Source of the DNA: Scilla litardierei
Taxonomy: Eukaryota; Streptophyta; Magnoliopsida; Asparagales; Asparagaceae
Direction: 5' to 3'
Assembly: GCA_030789695.1 (NCBI GenBank)
Contig: CM061132.1
Span: 164,201,442 to 164,265,441 of the forward strand
DNA: 64,000 nucleotides
In this document: one piece after another, positions 19,906 to 30,200 of the stretch
How the letters are laid out: every line of letters starts with the position of its first letter
Numbering within the stretch: the first letter of the stretch is position 1
Translations under genes and position numbers: made by a program
Notes under the pieces: model-generated
What the model was told of the DNA's origin: nothing
What the model saw: the letters and a program-made list of their open reading frames with translations, nothing else
Databases searched by the model: none

Positions 19906-19939
19906 CCCAATAGCATCAAGGTTTTCCATTCATCAAAAC
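19906..19939 (+). repeat. Left flank of the Mutator-like pair, inverted at 20764-20797
   Basis: 34 bases starting CCCAATAGCATCAAGG are exactly the reverse complement of 20764-20797. Since this is flank and not element, one side must be an inverted duplication of the other. Confidence 0.85.
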
Positions 19940-20323
19940 AATTTTTGCATTAAGGCCAATTTTTAAAACATATTAACAAAATCGACCAACTTGTAAACTT
20001 ATTACAAAAACCGACCAACTCTTGGCCAGATCAGCGCGGGGACGTATTTGAGAATTGGCCGCGGTTTGAAACCACGGCCAAATTGAAATTTGGCCGCGGT
20101 TTCAAACCACGGCCAATTCTCAAAGTAAGGGTGCCGAATGTTTCAAGGAAAACTGATGGGCGATTTGGAGAGGAGATTTGGCCGCGGTTTGAAACCGCGG
20201 CCAAACGGAAAAGCAGCGCGCGCGGTGAGCTGGCCAAAAGTTGGTCGGTTTTCGTAATAAGTTTTTAAGTTGGTCGATTTTATTAATATGTTTTAAAATT
20301 TCGCCTTAATGCAAAAATTGTCC
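19933..20323. mobile_element. Non-autonomous Mutator-like element, copy 1
   Basis: 391 bp. ACAATTTTTGCATTAAGGC at the left is inverted at the right (GCCTTAATGCAAAAATTGT), and inner segments (AAAATCGACCAACTT, AAACCGACCAACT) are also inverted, giving terminal inverted repeats of roughly 100 bp. The centre holds GGCCGCGGTTTGAAACC(A/G)CGGCC palindromes; 20047-20124 is a 78-bp near-perfect palindrome. No coding sequence. Its end resembles the end of the autonomous MULE at 59506. Confidence 0.8.
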
Positions 20324-20749
20324 TCAAAACAATTTTTGCATTAAGGCCAATTTTTAAAACATATTAACAAAATCGACCAACTTGTAAACTTATTACAAAA
20401 ACCGACCAACTCTTGGCCAGATCAGCGCGGGGACGTATTTGAGAATTGGCCGCGGTTTGAAACCACGGCCAAATTGAAATTTGGCCGCGGTTTCAAACCA
20501 CGGCCAATTCTCAAAGTAAGGGTGCCGAATGTTTCAAGGAAAACTGATGGGCGATTTGGAGAGGAGATTTGGCCGCGGTTTCAAACCGCGGCCAAATTTC
20601 AATTTGGCCGCGGTTTGAAACCGCGGCCAAACGGAAAAGCAGCGCGCGCGGTGAGCTGGCCAAAAGTTGGTCGGTTTTCGTAATAAGTTTTTAAGTTGGT
20701 CGATTTTATTAATATGTTTTAAAATTTCGCCTTAATGCAAAAATTGTCC
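20324..20749. mobile_element. Non-autonomous Mutator-like element, copy 2 (tandem)
   Basis: It repeats copy 1 head to tail, including the TCAAAAC flank bases. It is about 35 bp longer because one GGCCGCGGTTTNAAACCGCGGCC palindrome near the right end is doubled. The near identity of the two units points to a recent duplication. Confidence 0.85.
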
Positions 20750-20763
20750 TTTTTCTGTTTGTT

Positions 20764-20797
20764 GTTTTGATGAATGGAAAACCTTGATGCTATTGGG
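20764..20797 (-). repeat. Right flank, inverse of 19906-19939
   Basis: Exact inverse of the 34-base left flank. It continues on the right into LINE-like sequence. Confidence 0.85.
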
Positions 20798-21499
20798 TCC
20801 AAGGGTTTATTCTTTGGTTGGCATCCTTTTGTGCATTGTTATATGAAATACTTCTTTCTTGTATGTCTGTATCCTTGTTGGACAAGATTAGTAATCATCA
20901 TTTCTTATATCGAGTGTTTACATTCATCGCCTTAAATAGTCTCTTTGGGATGAGTTTAGATCTTTGGACATTTTTGTGTCTCATTGTTGGGTGACTGGAT
21001 GTGATTTTAGTGATGTTAGGTTTGTGTATGAGAGGAGGAAACCATACAGTGGTTTAAATTCTGATTCATGTAAGTTAAATGATTGTATTAGACACCGCTT
21101 GCTTGCGCAATGCCCTATTGGTAGTGGTAAATTTACTTGGTCTATTGACCGTCTTTCTTGGTATGGCTAAGGGCTGAGAATTCTCTACCCATAAGATGTC
21201 ATGCATGCAATGGGAATTCATGTAGATTTATTTTCTTTGTCCAACGTGTTAGAAAATGAACTTAATGTAATCCTTTCGATGGGATAATGTACGGAATCTA
21301 ACTTTAGTTTGATTGATATTTGTTAATTGGGTTGTATACGTTGAATAATTCGAGTCAATTGATGTTGTTTCCAATATTACCTCTCTGAATGTCGATTCTA
21401 TGCGAACTCTATGAAATGACATAGATACTAGGATACATGAGGTACTCTATTGTGAGCCTTGCGTTACAGTCGAAGGCAAAAGAAAATTAACCATTTGTT

Positions 21500-22700
21500 A
21501 AAACCACACAAGTATCCCCTAGGTTGGATTACATCCACTCATGCATCTATGGACATATGAGTATGAAGGCCGAAGGCAAAGCCACATACTTCATCACCTT
21601 TGCTATGATATCCTGCAAAGCAGCCACTTGCTTTAAATGGTATTTGCATGTGGTAGAGAACAAGTTTTCTAGATGTGTTAAAACGCTTAGAATGGACTTA
21701 TGTCATGAATATCTACCTGAATAGTTCAAGAAACTATGTAATAAGAATAGAATCATCTACTGGCAAACCAAGTATGATACTAGGTTTAAGGCATATAAGA
21801 GAGACTCTTTCTAGGCTGAATGCGAATGAACGACAGGATGCTATAAACAATGGGTTGGAACTTATACTGGCAAACCAAGTTTGATTCTTGGCTGATCTCC
21901 CAACTAGACACAAGGCCATATGGAACAAATGAGATCTTAAGGTTAAGCGATAAGTAGATGGATCTAGGTTTAAGGCATGCCTGGTGGTGAAGGTTGTACC
22001 TAGCATTGATAAAGGGTTAGACAACTAGAAAATCTTCTCTTTAGTGATAAGGTTTGCCTCGATTCATATGATTTTAGCGATTGTAGTTTTCTTGCACATG
22101 GAAATGATCTCCTATATGGATATTAATGTAGCATTTCTCTACAAAGAACTAGATGAAAAGATCTGTATGGATCAAATGGAGGTGTCCATATGGAAATGTT
22201 ATGAGCAATATATATGCCAGATCAATCATTTAAAACAATCATCCAAAAAACGATACCTAAGGTTATGATTTTTTTTTTTGAAATTTAAGACCATATTATA
22301 AATTTAAGACGATAAGAGTTCAAGTTGGGTCTATATATAGATTTGGTCTCTAAATTATATGTTTAATTCATATTATGTATTCTATTCACAATAGAATATT
22401 TAAAATGGCATCATTGTCCTGATGATCTCATCTTGCAATGGATAAAGAGTTCTTATGAGAATGTGATTCATGGTAACCATGTGTATTTGCTCCTTCCCCA
22501 AAACATATCAAATGACAAAGAGGATTGTCTTGTATCAGCCACCGTAATGATTTAGAGATGTTCATTGATGCTACATTATGTGCATCTAGAAGACGTTAGT
22601 ATATATGTGATGTCATCATCACGTGAAGAAGGAGATCAAGATCAATCCACAGAAGCTGAAGCTGAAGAACATTTTTCAGACATTGTTTCCACCTGATTTA
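21500..22700 (+). pseudogene. Decayed Ty1/copia retrotransposon fragment (integrase and RT)
   Basis: 21524-21720 reads LDYIHSCIYGHM and ATYFITFA then KTLRMDLCHEYL, the layout of the copia integrase core (LDLIHSD.WGP, FVTFIDD, KTLRTDNGGEY), but catalytic residues are lost. 22044-22260 reads SIHMILAIVVFLHMEMISYM, DINVAFLYKELDEKICMDQ and LKQSSKKRY, matching copia RT (IR..LAI, D(V)KTAFL.G.L.E.IYM.QPEGF, LKQSPR.WY). Many stops and deletions; no LTR identified. Confidence 0.7.
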
Positions 22701-23095
22701 TGTTATTCATATTCAATTATTAATTAGGGATTAATCATGCTATAAGATTAGATTATCTCAACATATTTGATTTTTAAGTACACGTATAAATAAGAAAAAA
22801 TTTGGAAAAAATTATCAACTAAATAAAATCTTACACCAAGATAACATTTAATCTTGGGAATAATTTCATTTCAACTTGAAGATCAAACATATTAGAAGCA
22901 TATAATAAATAAACCAATATCTTATTCAACACCAAATCACATAATACAAGAACTGTAATAGAAAGGGTGAAAAGGGAGCTGCTACGTGCACATACCGAAC
23001 CGCTCGTGCTCACAACCACTTATTCTCAAGTTTGCCATTCAAAAGTTTAACCCTATTATACCCTTACTCGCGCACAACCGTTATGTATAGGGGCG
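22701..23095. other. AT-rich intergenic, nothing recognised
   Basis: No coding or structured element is visible apart from a possible short TE boundary near 22980, where composition changes to GC-rich. Confidence 0.5.
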
Positions 23096-23460
23096 TTGGA
23101 GGGTACACCGAAGGAGGGCGTCGAATGGGACGTCGGAGGATGGCTGGTGGTGTCGGACGGGGCGTCAGAAGGGGCAGCTGTCGTTCGCTGTGGATATCGG
23201 AGGAGGGCTGGGGGGGGTGTGTGTGTGTGTTGGGGGGGGGGGGGGTGTGATTGTCGGAGGAGGGGGCGACGGAGGAGTGCTGGCGGCGTCGAAGGGGGCA
23301 TCGGAAGGGGCGGCCGTCGTTCGCTGTGGATGTCGGAGGAGGGCTGGGGGCTGGCTGCGGGGGCAGAGGAGGAGGGCCGGCGGAGGAGAGGGCGACGGAG
23401 GAGGGTTGGTGGCGTCGGAAGGGGCGATTGCAGCTCGCCGAGCGATGGTATGCAAGGGTA
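23096..23460. repeat. GC-rich tandem repeat, unit about 115-136 bp
   Basis: GTCGTTCGCTGTGGA followed by TCGGAGGAGGGCTGG occurs near 23180 and 23316; the shorter companion (GGCGTCGGAAGGGGCG) recurs near 23298 and 23412. The long frames on both strands (up to about 200 residues) are low-complexity by-products. Confidence 0.65.
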
Positions 23461-24006
23461 GACGGTTGAAGATGACGATGACGACGGTCGAGACGATGGG
23501 CGATCGACGATAAAGGGACAAATCCCTCCTTCGATCTATCGAGAGCTTTGGCCGAGCGATCGCAGTTGCCATTGCCGACGAGATCAAGCCGACGAGAATC
23601 GATCTCAACCGGAGATGATGGAGGAAGTGGAGATGATGGGGTTATGGTTGTAAGCGCTGGACAAAATCGCACGAAAGTGATAGCGATTGTGCATACTGAA
23701 CAAAATCGCCCTCAGTTAAAGTAAGCAATTTTGAGTGACAAACTTGTAAATAACTGGAGCGCCGGTCTTGCTCAGAGAAATTCGGTACGCGGCTCCAGAG
23801 AAAAATCCCTTTTCCCGGTTTGTTTTGCAGAAGAAGATGGCAGCAGCTAACTCGCAAATATGAGAAAAGCAAGTGTTTATCTGCATAAAATCCATTTCCT
23901 CTGCTCTATTACCGTCTTCAAACAAACACCTTCCGCCGTCTCGATTCCCTAATTCTATGCGACGGAAACATCCGTTTCTCTCCGTTAATGGTGGAAACTC
24001 CATCAT
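23461..24006. other. Upstream region of the At5g58100-like gene
   Basis: No transposon was recognised from 23700 on. The sequence leads into the telo-box at 24007 and likely contains the host promoter. Confidence 0.4.
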
Positions 24007-24022
24007 AAACCCTAAACCCTAA
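24007..24022 (+). promoter_or_regulatory. Telo-box (two AAACCCTA units)
   Basis: AAACCCTAAACCCTAA lies 55 bases upstream of the start codon. Telo-boxes are typical of promoters or 5' UTRs of plant housekeeping and growth genes and are bound by telobox factors that can recruit Polycomb. Confidence 0.7.
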
Positions 24023-24076
24023 CTCTCGATCTTACAAATATAATATTGCGGGAGTTAATAACAGATAGCGAGATCA

Positions 24077-24262
24077 ATGAGTTCGTCTGTCCATTCAGTT
24101 CTCCTCTTTCTCTCAGTGTATCTTCTCTTCTCTACCGGAGAATCGAAACCTCAAGCTTTCAGGCGAGATCCAGGCCATCCTCACTGGCACCATGGAGCTT
24201 TCCACGACGTTCAGGGCAGCATCCGAGCTGACGTTCGTCAAATGCTCCATACTCGTGCAGAG
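24077..24262 (+). CDS. At5g58100-like exon 1 (signal peptide)
   Basis: ATG at 24077; 62 codons, phase 0, donor GTAGCC after CGTGCAGAG. The start is supported by the signal peptide that follows at once and by the telo-box upstream. Confidence 0.88.
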
Positions 24263-27200
24263 GTAGCCCTAATTCCTCTTCTGATCTTGAACACATGGAT
24301 TAAATTCAATGGTTTATATTGTATCTTTATTGGTTTTAGTTTGATTCGATTTGATTTGGATTCTTTATGAAATGACACGCACGAAAGATTTCACTTGAGA
24401 AGCTTGCAAGTTGTATGCATAAATGTCCTGAGTCTGTAGTAAATCAGTTGAGAGCAACAGTGCATTATCTAAATTATTCTTTTGATTTGATTGTTTGTGC
24501 GCCTGGGTTCGAAATATGTTATTACGTTCAAATTTAGTGAGTTTAATTGATAAAGCTTGACACGTTCATCTGTGAATCTGCTGTCAAACTGGACAGTTGC
24601 AATTGGTCTGAAAATGGGCGAGATATCAAAACCAAAACCAAAATCTATTTTACAAACACCTGAAATAAAAATATGAAATGAAAAACATTCATATTTTTTA
24701 TTCTTGGTCCAATGAGAAACAAGTAAGTTTATTTTTTCATGCTTTAAATTGAGAAATAAATTAAAAGTATTAGATATATAGAACACTGCAAACAAGACTA
24801 CAAGAACTCATGAGCAAATAATTGTCATTACTATTACATTTTTAGCGTTTTGTTAATATTCGTTTCTTAAATCATTCATGTTCTGATATCAGTCACTCAA
24901 ATCTTTGCATTTTGAAAATAATTATTCAAACACTTTCGTTACAGTAAATTAGTCCATTTGGTTAAATGTTGTAACTTATAATTTTAGGATATAGTCACTC
25001 AAATGCTTTAAATTACATCAAATTAATCCTTTTGAGGGACTATCTTCAAAATACAAAGATTTGAGGAATTAATATCAAAATATGAAAGATTTAGAGGACG
25101 GATATTAAAGTGCCCTACATTTTATTATCAAAGAAGAAGCAAAAAATATGAAAATCCATTGATAACAAGTCAAATATTGTGTTCCTAAACGTTTGAACTA
25201 TTGCATCATAGGATAAGATCGTCACACTTTCAGCATAAAGATAAACTAAATCACATGAATTGAAAACAAAGTCCAGTAACAATGGATATGTAAGTTAGCT
25301 GGTCAAAGAGAAAATTTCTCATTGGCTTTCCTTAAAAATCCAATCTATACTATTTTTGACGATCAGAACTATTCATTTTGATCTTCATATTTTAAAACAT
25401 TAAAACACTAAATATCTAGTGAACCCTATGATTTTGCTAGTTCATCTAGCCGTTGCAAAAAGTTCTGTCATTACAACATTGTTAAATTTATGACGAGTGG
25501 ATATACAAATACGATCACTAGAGTTCAATAGATTTTTAGTATTTTAGGATTTTAGAATATGAAGATCAAAACGAAAGGTTCTCATCATCCTAAAAGGATA
25601 TTAACTTTTTAATGATAGTTATGTATGGATTTTCTTATTGGCTTACTTATATATATATATATTTATATTATATTTGACAAGTGTTTTTGAATTCTAGGGT
25701 CGACTAGGACAAACATGTTAATAGAAAGACGATTTGGATTTAATCTTGAGGAATGAATGGTTGAGATGAGATTTTGTGAAAAGTTTTGGAGGGAAAAACA
25801 TTTCTAGGGAAATGAAAGTTTCTGGGGAATGAAAGTTTATGGAAAATAGCAGAGTGCATGCAATTAATGCATTTGGGGAAAAAACTTTAACTTCCACTTA
25901 ATGTTGCAGACAGAATGTTGCTTGCAGATCAAATGATCTCTCCCTCAATGCTGGACCCACCGTCTCTTCGACACATGTGGCAACAAAATTAGAATAGTTT
26001 CTCGTGCCGTTGGTGCCTGCTAAATTTTTTACGCTAATTTGTTGTTCCGCGCCAAAGGGACCCGCGTCGAATTTATTGTTCGGTGCATTTGCTAAAATTT
26101 TTACGCTAATTTGTTGTTCAGCACCGAAGGCACTCGCGTTGAATTTTTTACGCTAATTTGTTGTTCCACGTCGAAGGCGGCCGAATTTGTTATTCTACGT
26201 CGAATTTGTTGTTCGGTGCTTTCGCTAAATTTTTACGCCGAATTTGTTGTTCTGCGTCAAATGCACTTGCGTCGAATTTGTTGTTTCGTGCCGAAGGCGT
26301 TCGCGCCGAATTTGTTGTTCAGTGTCGAATGCACCTGCGTCAAATTTGTTATTCCGCGCCGAAGGCACCCGTGCCGCTAAATATTTTTACGCTAATTTGT
26401 TGTTCTGCGTCATTTTGGCTGTGGAAATAATTTTTTGAAGAATAAATATTTCGCGAGGGAAAATCTTAAATGAACCGTGCCCGTGGGCACGTGTTATGAC
26501 TAGTATATATATATATATTAAGAAACATGACATATGTCACCTTCAAAATATACACCCTCTTATTTTTCGGATGATCGGAACCAAGGTTTGAGGTCATGGT
26601 GTCAGATTCGGTCTTTCGGAAATTTAGGTTTCGATCATATTTCGGTGGTTTCAGAGTTGAGTTTCGTTTTATTCGTTTCGCTTTCTGGAGACTCAAATTA
26701 CAAATTTTCTAGTCACATTAGCATTTGTATTTTTAATCAATAATAAATTAGTATGTGTAATGAGAAATAAATATTAATTAGTATGTATTTTTAATTAATA
26801 CACGTAACAATTATTTACAAGTTTACCATTCCTGTTATTTACAAGTTCGCAATTCTCTTCAACAGATGGTGGCAAACTTGTAGATAATGTTGTCGGCGGT
26901 AAACTTGTAATAAATGTTGTTGCTATAGATAAATGGGTAATGTTGACTAGCCATGCACAAATAGAGCCAGCCCTAAATCTAATTGAAAGGCTGGCATCAG
27001 CTTATCCTTGGTTCCTCCTCCTTCGGGGGAGGGGGGGGGGAGGCGGTTCATATTCCTTCGACGGGGGGAGAGCAAGCCGGTGAGACACGAGAGAGCAAGG
27101 CGGTGCAATAAGCTATGTTCCATCTCTTCCTCTTTCTTTCTTTCTTTCTTTCTTTGGCTTTAAAGATAGTTATGGGGTTTTTTCTTGATTGCTTTTTTTG

Positions 27201-30200
27201 GTTTTTTGAACGATGGATAATGTTTTTGGTTTTTTAAGGATAGAAGCCGAAACTGTCGAAACCGGAACTTTTGGCATGGTTTCGTATTTGTATCTTACAA
27301 AACCGGTACGAAACGGTCAAAACTTGATTCCATGATCGTGTTCATCTTGTTTTTAATATTCTAAAATCCCAAAACACCAAATATTAGATGAACACACGGG
27401 ATTTTGACAGTTCATTCACCCATCACAAAAAGTTCTATTCATGCGAAATCGTGAAATTTGCGATGGGCGGATGAACATGCAAAATCCTTTGGTTCACCCG
27501 ATATTTGGTGTTTGGAGGTTTTAGAATATGAAGATAAAAATGAACGGTTCTGATTGTTCAAAAAAATAATGGCGGAGGGAGTTTTCGAGACGCATATGGG
27601 GCTTACCCACATGTCATATGTTTATGAGTATTCTCATATATATATATTACAAATGGGGGCTATTGATGTGATGTTTGTACTACTATGACAAACATAGTCG
27701 GATAAACCACTGGCCTAGGGTTTGCCACATTGGAATGGTGGGGCCCCCTTGGGTGCGGGTGGGAGAGTGGGCTTGCTTTGTGTGTGGCTTTGGGGAGTTG
27801 GGTTTAATGTCCCCCCAATTTCCCTTATTTGCAAGCTTGCTATTGATTCCTCATCTAACCAAAATGCACATCCCCTTCCACATTACGGGGTTGCCATTAG
27901 GATTGTTGCACTTTGCTCACTCAAAGTTTTTTTTGGCAATTTAGCTACTGATTTTCCCCATTGTATCCCCGACGATGCCCACACACTCCTCGCTCCTCGG
28001 TTTCACGTGTGCACCGCATCCTTTTCATATGATTTTTTTGGCATCGTGCACTATGTGCACTGGTTATTTCTAGTGTGTGTGTATGAGAAATATATATATG
28101 TACTGTAAGCACATATAACTTTCCTATGCTTACACTTGTTTTTGTTACAAAAAATATTTTTTTTTGAAATTATTCTGTGTTTTGTTCTACACGTAATGGA
28201 TGATCACCACGCCAAAAATCAAGCGAATTCAACACTATTTGACCCTCGATTTACACATTGCAAATTCAATGGTTTTAGAAGAATAGAACTTTTTATAATG
28301 GATGGATCAATGATCAAATACACTAGGGTTCACCCATATTTGGGGTCTTGGGGGTTTAGGATGTATACAACAACCCTGAATTTTTTTTCGAAAGAACTTT
28401 TTTCCTAATAAATTGGGAATGTAAGCATAGGAAAGTTATATGTGCTGACATCACATATACATATTCATATGTATGTATGTATGTAGAGGAAACGGGAAAT
28501 ATGGTATCATATGATAAAAACCTCTCATATGACGGTTAGAAATTCCACTCTACTCATATTTTTTAGACGATCGATATCGTTCAACTTGGTTTTCATATTC
28601 TAAAACCCCAAAATACCAAATATCTAGTAAAGCCTAGGCTTTTGGTGTTTAATTTAGAAGTTGAAAATTGTTCTATTACCACAAAACCGTTAAATGACCA
28701 ACGGCCTGATTCTCATGCCCTTGTGCTCATTAAAGTCGTGGATCAGCTTGTCACACTTGGTACAAAATAGAGTGAGAAGGAATGGAGAAGGGAGGAAAAG
28801 AGAAGCTGAACGGAAGGAGAGAGGAAATGGGAGAGAAGGAAAATGATACAGTTGCTTTTTTTCTTTATTTTTCAAAGTTTTGTTTGCTGTGAGAGAGGAG
28901 AAGATGGTGGGCAAGGGAGAATAGGTGCAGTTGTTGAAGCCGTAGAATCCAATTTAGATCATCAACATTCTAGGAAAACTTCTTGAACTCAACTCAAGGG
29001 GAGTGGTCTACCTACTTATACTTGGACCCAGAATTTGGATTCTTGAATTGGAATCCAAATCCAGATCCAGGTAATCAATAACGATATATTTCACAATTCA
29101 AATCTGAAACTAATTACACCAAATTTCGAAATCCAAGTTGTAGTCCAAGTTGAAATCAAAGCCAATAACATCCCCTAAGAATTCCCAAAACAAAGCCAAA
29201 CAAATAAGAAGCTGCACAAGTTTCTTATACAATAAATGTATGGTTCTGTTGTTTTGCCACCTAAGCTTGATTTATGAGTCACTTAAGAGGGAAATGTGAA
29301 TGCTAAAATGTAAATGTCAAATAATGATACTTTTTTCTAGTCCATGACTCATTTAGATGGCACCATTATTTAATTTCTGTTTTTTTCTACAGTGAATTTT
29401 CTTGCAGAAATTTTTAGCTACTTTGTTGTCTCGAAATATGATTTTCATCACAGTCTTTAAGATGAATATTAATTTGTGCGGTTTACTGCAGGTTCCTTTT
29501 CAGGTCCCTCTTGAGGTTAATGTTGTTCTTGTTGGATTCAACGGTGACGGAGGCTACAGATACGAGCTAGATGCACATAAGTTGGAGGATTTTCTGAAAA
29601 TCAGCTTCCCAACTCGTCGACCATCATGCCATGAGACAGGCGAGCCAATTGACATTGAGCATCATATCATATACAATGCAATACCTGTAAGCTACTCTTC
29701 CAAGAGTTACTAAATAATATGATGCCCCTCGTCTCATTACAGAGTTTGTGCTTTTTGATTGAAGAGAGTATCCTGTCGATTCAAATTAATTTGGATGTGG
29801 AGACCAGGCACTTTTTAAGGTGTTTGCATCTGCTAATATTTCCTTAAAACAAACCTAGCATGTGTGCGTGTGCATGCATCTACGGCAGCAACGGCAATGA
29901 CAGCAAAACAAAATTAAAGAGAGTCCTCCTTTCAGAATCTGAAATTATCATTTATCGTTTCTTTGACATACACATGGAGGTCAGTGAGCAATCTGATCGC
30001 CAATATTATCACTGCATCCTAAATTGTTTCATTGTGAGAGCCCCCCTCCTTGGGGGGGGGGGGGGGGGGGGTGGTGGTAGGGGGGTTTTGGTTTCGTAAT
30101 GGCATTTTGCTTGGTTATCTGATATTAATAGTTGGTAACTAATTGTAATTACTAATTATATGGAGAAACATCTTGGTGGAGAAATGTGGCATATTAAAGT

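Larger units (their letters stand above)
18230..21170 (+). pseudogene. Decayed LINE-type retrotransposon (endonuclease region)
   Basis: At 19773-19808 the frame reads CDILLLHETKLD, matching the 'DI..LQETKL' start of the APE-type endonuclease of plant L1 LINEs. After an interruption, 20940-21170 reads WDEFRSLDIFVSHCWVTGCD then FSDVRFVYERRKPYS and GKFTWSIDR, matching the later endonuclease motifs (W..GGDFN..R, GKFTWSN). Upstream, 18700-18870 encodes a Gly/Arg-rich stretch in two frames and 18240-18430 a 'FKGLPDGK' start, possibly ORF1. Many stops. A Mutator-like element sits inside the endonuclease region (19933-20749). No reverse transcriptase part was seen. Confidence 0.55.

Noticed and set aside
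23064..23672. 202-residue minus-strand frame rich in Pro/Ser/Thr
   Set aside because: It lies entirely on a GC-rich tandem repeat. Several overlapping frames are open on both strands, and no domain, start context or splice support is seen.
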